A DNA stretch of 61,311 nt from a virus: positions 1-61,311 of the IMG/VR virus record IMGVR_UViG_3300043399_000562; one strand, given 5' to 3'. Under the pieces are notes generated by a model. The model saw only the letters and a program-made list of their open reading frames with translations. It did not search any database and was not told the origin of the DNA. A program made the translations under genes and the position numbers. Each line of letters begins with the position of its first letter. Position 1 is the first letter of the stretch. This document shows, piece after piece, positions 54,944-61,311 of the stretch.

Positions 54944-55532
54944 GGCAAGCGAACACAACGACGTGGCGATGTCGCGATCTGAAGAAGACGCGATCGGGAT
55001 TCTCTGTGCCAAGGGCGCGACAATTGCACAGATAGCCCGACTGTTCGGCACGACGGCGTACCTTGCCGGGCAAGCACTGGCCGACCTCGCACCGATCGGA
55101 TCGCGGCGCGGCTCACCCGTCTATCTGATCAAGGACGCGGCACCGTACTTGATCAAGGCGCCCATCGACAAAGAAGAGATCGAGCGGGCAATCCTTGCCA
55201 TGAAGCCCGTCGATCTTCCGAAGCAGTTGCAGAAGGAGTTCTGGGGTGCGCTCCGGGCACGACAGGCGTATCGCCGAGAGGCCGGTGACCTATGGCCTAC
55301 GACCAAGGTTATCGAGCACGTCGGCGATCTCTACAAGCTGGTCGCTATGTCCGCTCGCCTTACCAGCGACGCAGTGGAGCGGCAGATCGAACTGACGGAG
55401 GCGCAGCGCAAGCTGATCAAGGATCAGATGAACGGGATGCTCAAGAACCTCGAACACAGCATCAAGGACAAGTTCAGTGCGCCGGAAGGCGACGTGGCCC
55501 CAGACGACGAAGACGATGACAAGACGATTTAA
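54936..55532 (+). CDS. Terminase small subunit (DUF1441/Nu1-like)
   Basis: 198 aa from GTG 54936. An N-terminal winged HTH (GATIAQIARLFGTTAYLAGQ) is followed by a second DNA-binding-like part and a long helical C-terminus (SDAVERQIELTEAQRKLIKD QMNGMLKNLEHS) with an acidic end. Position directly before the GpA-type terminase fits lambda Nu1. It recognises the packaging site. Confidence 0.82.
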   Translation: MAKASEHNDVAMSRSEEDAIGILCAKGATIAQIARLFGTTAYLAGQALADLAPIGSRRGSPVYLIKDAAPYLIKAPIDKEEIERAILAMKPVDLPKQLQKEFWGALRARQAYRREAGDLWPTTKVIEHVGDLYKLVAMSARLTSDAVERQIELTEAQRKLIKDQMNGMLKNLEHSIKDKFSAPEGDVAPDDEDDDKTI

Positions 55533-57594
55533 GACGGTCGGCGAGATCTTCGTTGCCTTGGCAGAGATGCTGAGGCCGCCTGAGGAACTCTCGGTCGCAG
55601 ACTCCGCTTCCAAGTTCATCTACCTGAACAACGTCGGTGCTTACATTGGTCCGTTCAAGGTTTCTACGGTTCCGTACATGCGCGAGCCGATGAACACCTT
55701 CACGAGCCACGAGTACAGCGGAATGGTCTTCGTTGGAAGTGCTCAGGCCGGTAAGACGGAGTCACTCATCCTCGCACCGCTGACCTACAGCGTGATGGTC
55801 GAGCCGATGGACATGATGCTTGTGTGTCCGACGATGCTGGACGCTCGTGACTTTTCGATGCGCCGCGTCGATCGTCTGCACCACTACTCCGAGAAAGTCG
55901 GCGGCATGCTGATCCCAGGTGGCAGCAACGACAACACGTTCGACAAGCACTACCAGAACGGCATGCTGTTCACCCTCGGCTGGCCAACTCGGTCGCAACT
56001 TGCAGGCAAGCCGATCCCGCGCATGGTGCTGACCGACCGCGATCGAATGGACGATGACGTGGAAGGTGACGGTGAGCCGTTCGACCTAGCCAGCCAACGT
56101 ACGACCACGTTTGGTCGCTACGCAATGACTTTGGCCGAGTCGTCACCAAGTAGGGAAATCGAGAACCCGAAGTGGATACCGCGAACCGCCCATGAAGCAC
56201 CTCCTTGCAAGGGAATCGTCGGCCTATACAACCGCGGTGATCGTCGTCGTTGGTACTGGCCTTGCCCCTCGTGCTCTGAATACTTCGAGGGCGACTTCTC
56301 TATGCTCACTTGGGTGACGCTGACGGAAGCGCCGGAACTCACGAACCTCGAACGCGCAGAGACAGTTCGCATGCAGTGTCCACACTGCGATCACAAGATC
56401 CATCCCGACGAACGAGAGGAAATGCAGCAATGGGGCGTATGGGTGAAGGACGGGCAGGGAGTGGATAAGGCCGGTCGCGTGTTCGGTCCGAAGCCCCGTA
56501 CGCTCATCGCCTCGTTCTGGCTCAAGGGTGTGGCAGCCGCGTTCACCTCGTGGAAGAAGTTGGTCGCGCTGTACCTCGACGCCTGTGACGACTTCGAGCG
56601 CACCGGATCTGAAGAATCGCTCAGGAAGTTCTACAACAACAACCTCGGGATGCCATACATCCCGCGCAATCAAGCGGAAGCGCGGTTGCCTGAAGTGCTC
56701 AAGGCCCGTGCTGAAAAGGGTCTGGCCGAGCGTCGTGTGCCGGCTGAAGTGCGGTTCCTGATCGCTGCCGTGGACGTGCAGAAGAACATGTGGCGGGTCA
56801 ACATCTACGGGATCATTCCCGGGAAGCCGTTCGACTTGCTTGTCATTGATCGCTATGACGTTCGCAAGTCCAAACGTAGCGATGACCAAGGCGATCCGCT
56901 ATGGGTGAAGCCGCATGCCTATCTCGAAGATTGGGATGAACTAATCGAACACGTCATGGAGAAGGAATACGAACTCGCCGATGGAAGTGGTGCCCACATG
57001 GGCATCAGATTCACGGTCTGCGACTCGGGCGGTAAGGATGGCGTGACAACCATGGCCTACAACTTCTACCGGCGCCTGGTGGAAGAGAACAAGCACCGCC
57101 GCTTCATCCTCTACAAAGGCGACCCGAAGCCTGGCAATCCGCGAGCGCGAATCACTTACCCGGACAGCAGCCGCAAGGACAACAAGTCCGGTGCCCGTGG
57201 CGACATTCCAGTGCTGCTGCTGAACTCGAATCTGCTGAAGGACGACTTGAACGGCCGCCTCGACTGCATCGAGCCCGGGAAGGGCATGGTCCGGTTTCCG
57301 GACTGGCTGCCGGACTCGTTCTACTCTGAAATGTGCAGTGAGATCCGAACCGACAAGGGATGGGAGAACCCATCGAACAGCCGAAACGAAGACTGGGACT
57401 TGACCTACGTGACCATCGGTCTATGCGTGTCCGAACTGCTGCGGGTTGAACACTTGGATTGGAATAATCCGCCTGGGTGGGCTGCGGTACACGAGAAGAA
57501 CGATCTGGTGCGTCAACAAGAACAAGCCCCAAGATTCTCTGCGCAGGTACACTCGGCCTACAACTTCGCCGAGTTTGCGAAGTCTTTGGCTTGA
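55516..57594 (+). CDS. Terminase large subunit, GpA family
   Basis: 692 aa from ATG 55516, overlapping the small subunit by 17 nt. Walker A is VFVGSAQAGKTES (Lys about residue 80) and the Walker B-like segment is RMVLTDRDRMDDD. Two CxxC pairs (CPSCSEYFEG and QCPHCDHKIH) form a zinc knuckle. The C-terminal nuclease half contains VRFLIAAVDVQKNMWRVNIY and TVCDSGGKDGVTTMAY. Length is near lambda gpA (641 aa). It cuts and pumps DNA into proheads. Confidence 0.93.
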   Translation: MTRRFKTVGEIFVALAEMLRPPEELSVADSASKFIYLNNVGAYIGPFKVSTVPYMREPMNTFTSHEYSGMVFVGSAQAGKTESLILAPLTYSVMVEPMDMMLVCPTMLDARDFSMRRVDRLHHYSEKVGGMLIPGGSNDNTFDKHYQNGMLFTLGWPTRSQLAGKPIPRMVLTDRDRMDDDVEGDGEPFDLASQRTTTFGRYAMTLAESSPSREIENPKWIPRTAHEAPPCKGIVGLYNRGDRRRWYWPCPSCSEYFEGDFSMLTWVTLTEAPELTNLERAETVRMQCPHCDHKIHPDEREEMQQWGVWVKDGQGVDKAGRVFGPKPRTLIASFWLKGVAAAFTSWKKLVALYLDACDDFERTGSEESLRKFYNNNLGMPYIPRNQAEARLPEVLKARAEKGLAERRVPAEVRFLIAAVDVQKNMWRVNIYGIIPGKPFDLLVIDRYDVRKSKRSDDQGDPLWVKPHAYLEDWDELIEHVMEKEYELADGSGAHMGIRFTVCDSGGKDGVTTMAYNFYRRLVEENKHRRFILYKGDPKPGNPRARITYPDSSRKDNKSGARGDIPVLLLNSNLLKDDLNGRLDCIEPGKGMVRFPDWLPDSFYSEMCSEIRTDKGWENPSNSRNEDWDLTYVTIGLCVSELLRVEHLDWNNPPGWAAVHEKNDLVRQQEQAPRFSAQVHSAYNFAEFAKSLA

Positions 57595-57609
57595 CTGGAG
57601 TTCACCAAA

Positions 57610-57831
57610 ATGGCAACGATTCAACAACAACTGGACGAAGCCGTCGCGGCGTATCACAAGCTGCAGACCGGAACGATGCCGCGCGTTGTGGTCGATGTTG
57701 ACGGCAGCCGGGTCGAGTTCACTGCAGCGAATGCGTCGAGGCTGAACGCCTACATCCTGCAGTTGCAGGGGCAGATCGGCTTGACGAGCGGTGTTCCCAT
57801 CAACGTCGCCCCGGCATCGTTCTACTTCTGA
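57610..57831 (+). CDS. Head-tail joining protein, gpW family
   Basis: 73 aa, close to lambda gpW (68 aa). MATIQQQLDEAVAAYHKLQT and RVEFTAANASRLNAYILQLQ are the two family helices. gpW stabilises packaged DNA and prepares the head for gpFII. Confidence 0.88.
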   Translation: MATIQQQLDEAVAAYHKLQTGTMPRVVVDVDGSRVEFTAANASRLNAYILQLQGQIGLTSGVPINVAPASFYF

Positions 57832-57841
57832 CTCCTGCTCG

Positions 57842-58132
57842 ATGGGCCGCGCGTACTACTCGAACTGCCTGATCGAGACGTGGCGTGCTCGCCGCAGGCT
57901 CCGTCTCATGGGCGTCGAGTCGTACGTGTGGCGCAGGGCCAGCCGCTACAGCTTCAGCCCGTTCCATTCTGGTTGGGGCGTCATCGATCCGGATACCGGG
58001 CTGATGCGGATGTGGTCCTTCAAGCCCATCGACGGTGGTGAGGATGTCCCGCTCTACATGGCGTGGACTCGATTGATCTTCAAGGGGAGCGTTGTCGAAG
58101 GTGACGCCCCGGTGACGAAAGGGACTGTCTGA
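57842..58132 (+). CDS. Hypothetical protein between gpW and portal (96 aa)
   Basis: ATG 57842. Arg/Tyr-rich (YYSNCLIETWRARRRLRLMG, SYVWRRASRYSFSPFHSGWG). The stop TGA overlaps the portal ATG. Lambda has nothing here. Not recognised; may be a small head protein. Confidence 0.68.
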   Translation: MGRAYYSNCLIETWRARRRLRLMGVESYVWRRASRYSFSPFHSGWGVIDPDTGLMRMWSFKPIDGGEDVPLYMAWTRLIFKGSVVEGDAPVTKGTV

Positions 58133-59733
58133 TGTCAACGCCGACTGTCGTTGAGGCCATGCCGGTGAGGCACAAGGCGATCGGGGGCGGCCTCGAAGGT
58201 GCCGAGCGCAACTCGCGCGAACTCTTCTCGTGGAACCCACAGGTCATCTCGCCGGATCAGCAATTGCATCCGGTCAAGGACATGGCCGATGCGCGTGCAC
58301 GGGACAGCATCCAGAACGACGGCTATGCGCTCGGTGCGGTGCAGACGCATCGGGACTCGATCGTCGGTGCACAGTACCGGCTGAACGCGCAGCCCGATTA
58401 CGAGTTGCTCGGCTTCGACGAGGCATGGGCAGAGGAATTCCAGCGCGTCGTGGAGAGCCGTTTCAACCTGCTCGCCAACAGTCATGAGTGCTGGTTCGAC
58501 GCTGCGCGGAACCTCGACTTCACTGGCCTGACGCGCCTGGCCGTGACCGGATTCGTGATCACTGGCGAGGTGCTCGGAACCGTCGAGTGGATTCGGCAGC
58601 AGATCCGCCCGTTCTCGACGGCTGTCCAGATGATCAGTCCGTCACGTCTGTCCAATCCCGATCTCGAAGCCGACTCTCGCTACCTGCGCAGGGGCAAGGT
58701 TCTGAACGAGTTCGGTGAGGCGATCGCCTTCTGGATTCGTTCGGCCCACCCGAGCGAGTTCTACGATGAGCGTGTGAGTTCGTGGCGCCGGATCGATGCG
58801 CGCAAGCCGTGGGGTCGTCTGCAAGTGCTGCACATCTACGAGCCACTGCAGCCTGGCCAATCGCGTGGCGTCAGCGACATGGTCGCGGTGCTGAAGCAGA
58901 TGCGCATGACGAAGAAGTTCCAAGACGTCGTTCTGCAGAACGCAGTCGTCAATGCCACCTATGCCGCCGCAGTCGAGTCGGAACTTCCCCGCGAGGTCGT
59001 GTTCGGTTCGATGGGTGCCGGTGGCCCCGGGTTCGAGGCGATGCTCGGCCAGTACATGACGGCTCTGCAGCAGTACGTCGGTGCGACGAACTCGATTGCG
59101 ATCGACGGCGTGAAGATGCCGCACCTGTTCCCGGGCACGAAGCTGTCGCTGAAGCCGATGGGCACGCCTGGCGGTGTCGGAACTGATTTCGAGCAATCAC
59201 TGCTTCGCCACGTCGCGGCGGCTCTTGGTCTGAGCTACGAGCAGTTCTCGCGTGACTACACGAAGACGAACTACTCGTCCGCTCGCGCGTCGATGGGTGA
59301 GACGTGGAAGTACATGCAGTCGCGGAAGAAGGTCGTCGCAGACCGCTTCGCATCGGCTGTGTATGCCCTGTGGCTTGAAGAAGAGATCAACGCCGGAAAC
59401 GTGCCGCTTCCCAGCGGCGTCGGCTCCGAGATCTTCTACGACCCCGTGATGCGTGAGGCGCTGCTCTCGTGTGATTGGATCGGCGCGTCGCGTGGCCAGA
59501 TCGACGAGTACAAGGAGACGCAGGCCGCTGTCATGCGAATCGACAACGGGCTTTCCACATACGAGAAAGAGGCGGCCCGACTTGGTGAGGACTACAGGCG
59601 GCTGTTCAAGCAGCGTTCGCGTGAAGAGCGCATGAAGGAAGAACTTGGTCTTGTGTTCGGCGCTGCCGCAAAGGCCACACAGCAGCAGAGTGATAATCCG
59701 CCCCCGAATGGGGCTGACCAGCAGCAGAACTGA
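58132..59733 (+). CDS. Portal protein, lambda gpB family
   Basis: 533 aa, equal in length to lambda gpB. Family stretches include RDSIQNDGYALGAVQTHRDS IVG, FWIRSAHPSEFYDERVSSWR, HIYEPLQPGQSRGVSDMVAV and AAALGLSYEQFSRDYTKTNY SSARASMGETWKYMQSRKK. Forms the dodecameric DNA channel at one capsid vertex. Confidence 0.94.
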   Translation: MSTPTVVEAMPVRHKAIGGGLEGAERNSRELFSWNPQVISPDQQLHPVKDMADARARDSIQNDGYALGAVQTHRDSIVGAQYRLNAQPDYELLGFDEAWAEEFQRVVESRFNLLANSHECWFDAARNLDFTGLTRLAVTGFVITGEVLGTVEWIRQQIRPFSTAVQMISPSRLSNPDLEADSRYLRRGKVLNEFGEAIAFWIRSAHPSEFYDERVSSWRRIDARKPWGRLQVLHIYEPLQPGQSRGVSDMVAVLKQMRMTKKFQDVVLQNAVVNATYAAAVESELPREVVFGSMGAGGPGFEAMLGQYMTALQQYVGATNSIAIDGVKMPHLFPGTKLSLKPMGTPGGVGTDFEQSLLRHVAAALGLSYEQFSRDYTKTNYSSARASMGETWKYMQSRKKVVADRFASAVYALWLEEEINAGNVPLPSGVGSEIFYDPVMREALLSCDWIGASRGQIDEYKETQAAVMRIDNGLSTYEKEAARLGEDYRRLFKQRSREERMKEELGLVFGAAAKATQQQSDNPPPNGADQQQN

Positions 59734-59744
59734 CGAGGTGCATC

Positions 59745-60587
59745 GTGAGCAACATTTTCGACAAGACGATTGGTGCGTGGCGCGCACTGACCACTGACGA
59801 TCTGCCCGGTCAGACTGCTGGTGGCGGCGCTTCGGCGACGAACCAGACGACCCAGATCAATCTGGAGACGCAGATCCGCGACCGGATCGGCGCCACCGAC
59901 GCGGCAGCAGCGGGTACCGACACTGCCGACTCTTCGCTGATCGGTCTGATCAAGCGTCTGCTGCAGCGAATCACGTCGCTCGTCGATCGGCAGCCCGCTT
60001 CGCCACCACAACAGGGCGGCGGGGCAGTCACTTCCAGCACCACGCGCGTTACGTTGGCCACGGATGGCCCCGGTGTCACCTCGCTCAGTTCGATCGACGG
60101 CAAGTTGCCGGCAAGCCTTGGTGCGAAGCCGGCTGCGCAGTCTTTGGCGGTCACGCTTGCCAGCGATGGCACGTTTGCGCAGGCAATGGGTGTGCAGGGC
60201 GATTCGGTGGCCACGACTGACACCGGCTCGTTCAGCCTGATCGCGCTGATCAAGCGGGTGGCCTCGAACATCACTTCGCTGCTGACCGCGACGTCATCGT
60301 TTCGTCCGGTCGGATCGACCGTCACTGTCGCAGTGACTTCGAGCGGCACGGCTGCGACAGCACTGCCTTCGGGATCGTCTGTGATCCGCTTCACCAACTC
60401 GGGCAGCACTGTCTATGCGGTTGCCTTCGGTGACGGCAGCATGTCGATCAGTTTCGACACTGCGATGGACATCTTGCCCGGCACGTCCGAAGCGATCACT
60501 CCGACGTCTGGCGCCACGCATCTGCGCCTGATCACTGCCGCAAACGTGACTGCGACTGCCAAGTACACGGGCGGAACTGGGGCGTAA
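59745..60587 (+). CDS. Virion-associated protein of the portal-protease insert (280 aa)
   Basis: GTG 59745 after GAGGTG. Low-complexity Ala/Thr/Ser-rich protein with two copies of an IGLIKRLLQRITSL / IALIKRVASNITSL helix and two TLATDGPGVTSL / TLASDGTFAQAM segments, then a beta-sandwich C-terminus (SGSSVIRFTNSGSTVYAVAF). Such proteins occur as head or tail decorations in related siphoviruses. Function by context only. Confidence 0.7.
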   Translation: MSNIFDKTIGAWRALTTDDLPGQTAGGGASATNQTTQINLETQIRDRIGATDAAAAGTDTADSSLIGLIKRLLQRITSLVDRQPASPPQQGGGAVTSSTTRVTLATDGPGVTSLSSIDGKLPASLGAKPAAQSLAVTLASDGTFAQAMGVQGDSVATTDTGSFSLIALIKRVASNITSLLTATSSFRPVGSTVTVAVTSSGTAATALPSGSSVIRFTNSGSTVYAVAFGDGSMSISFDTAMDILPGTSEAITPTSGATHLRLITAANVTATAKYTGGTGA

Positions 60588-60591
60588 AACC

Positions 60592-61311
60592 ATGGCCAAC
60601 CGCTCGCGCGCACGCTTTCGCTCCGGGCAGGGTCGGCGCCTGACCGCGCAAGCCATTGCCATTGCCGCCCTGCGCACCACTGGCCGCGGCCTGATCTCCG
60701 GCAGGCCGACGCAGAACGGCTTTGCTTTCCGCGACCGGGCGATGACCCAGCCCTGGGTCTATCCGCAGGATCTGGAGCAGCCGGCGCTGGCGGTGATCCC
60801 GGTCAGCGCTGTGCCGCCTGGGGTTCTACCGTGGTCGCTGGGGGCAAACAGCGTCACGAACAGCAGCTTCGCATCGGGCCAGACAGGATTCATCGTCGCA
60901 ACAAGCGCTGCGTCGACAACCAACCAGCCAACCTATTTCTCTTCGGTCACTGGCGGCGCACGGATTACCAACGGATCAGGCGGCACGAGCGACGTGCGGA
61001 TCGGGCTGACCAGCGCGATTACGACGGTCGTCGGAAGAACCTATCGCGTCACCGTCAACGTGCTGCGCCCGCCCACCTCCATCACGCTCCGTCTTGGTTT
61101 CAACACGGTTGCTGGTGACGTAGGAACGAGCGGAACGCTGATTAACACCATGACGGCCGGTAGCAACACGGTCGACTGGGTCGCCACCGCGACATCGTTT
61201 GCGCCAGTGATCAGGTGCTCCAGCACGTCAATGGGCGCGGGCGACTTCTACGAGCTGGCATCAATCACCGTCCAAGAAGTCATCTACGACTGGTCCTGGC
61301 TCGGGGCCAAT
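60592..61311 (+). CDS. Fibre-like virion protein, N-terminal part (continues at base 128)
   Basis: ATG 60592 starts a 768-aa protein that runs off the window end and continues in frame at base 128. The first 30 residues are very basic (ANRSRARFRSGQGRRLTAQA), perhaps a virion-anchoring tail. A beta-sandwich domain follows: PWSLGANSVTNSSFASGQTG FIV through YELASITVQEVIYDWSW, similar in pattern to the carbohydrate-binding module that follows it. See the entry at base 2 for the rest. Confidence 0.75.
   Translation, partial: MANRSRARFRSGQGRRLTAQAIAIAALRTTGRGLISGRPTQNGFAFRDRAMTQPWVYPQDLEQPALAVIPVSAVPPGVLPWSLGANSVTNSSFASGQTGFIVATSAASTTNQPTYFSSVTGGARITNGSGGTSDVRIGLTSAITTVVGRTYRVTVNVLRPPTSITLRLGFNTVAGDVGTSGTLINTMTAGSNTVDWVATATSFAPVIRCSSTSMGAGDFYELASITVQEVIYDWSWLGAN
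61185..61311. repeat. Terminal 127-bp direct repeat, copy 2 (circular contig overlap)
   Basis: Identical to bases 1-127. See the first copy for interpretation. Confidence 0.93.

Overview
The window is one complete genome of a temperate, lambda-like siphovirus, opened in the middle of a gene. Bases 1-127 are repeated exactly at 61185-61311, so the contig closes into a circle of 61,184 bp, and the gene cut at the two ends reads through the junction in frame. The host is not stated. High GC, many GTG starts, a phage-encoded MHFG-type PEP-CTERM protein and integron attC sites suggest a betaproteobacterium, probably of the Burkholderiales (inference).

Layout. (1) 54.7 kb through the circle junction to 24.7 kb, + strand: small HTH gene, terminase (DUF1441-like and GpA), gpW, lambda-family portal, an inserted block of four genes (one a 768-aa fibre-like protein), S49 protease with nested scaffold, gpD, gpE, neck genes, tail tube, frameshifted tail chaperones, a 1529-aa tape measure, tail-tip genes, a lectin-domain fibre and the lysis cassette. 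(2) 35.0 to 24.9 kb, - strand: a tightly overlapping early operon with ThyX, ParB-like protein, RdgC, a DnaQ-fold exonuclease, a sigma-like factor, a PEP-CTERM protein and many small proteins. Its distal end contains two integron attC sites. (3) 35.6-39.8 kb, + strand: ten unrecognised accessory genes behind two promoters of identical and unusual design, ended by twin terminators. (4) 39.9-40.85 kb: a gene-free region with repeats and palindromes. (5) 44.8 to 40.9 kb, - strand: HTH protein, primase-polymerase/helicase, and a cytosine methyltransferase sharing nearly its whole length with a second long frame. (6) 44.9-53.2 kb, + strand: MazG-like protein, DUF2800 nuclease, DUF2815 ssDNA-binding protein, family B DNA polymerase, VRR-NUC nuclease, SNF2 helicase, repressor and a small HTH protein. 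(7) 54.4-53.3 kb, - strand: tyrosine integrase.

Control. A 15-bp palindrome, GTGTTC-N3-GAACAC, lies just downstream of the -10 box of both the leftward early promoter (about 35.0 kb) and the rightward structural promoter (about 54.7 kb). The simplest reading is that the XRE repressor at 52.3 kb shuts both operons directly. A third copy lies in the gene-free region. A second element, GTCAA-N3-TTGAC, is tandemly repeated at 35.43-35.49 kb and also overlaps the -35 of the early promoter.

Most unusual points: canonical attC sites bounding small reversed phage genes; the dual-coded methyltransferase locus; a recurrent acidic C-terminal tip ending in -DEL, -DAL, -DSL or -DGL on about nine otherwise unrelated early proteins; a repressor operator directly on the structural promoter; and the phage-encoded PEP-CTERM protein. 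All functional calls are by eye from motifs, gene order and start-site context; no database search was run.
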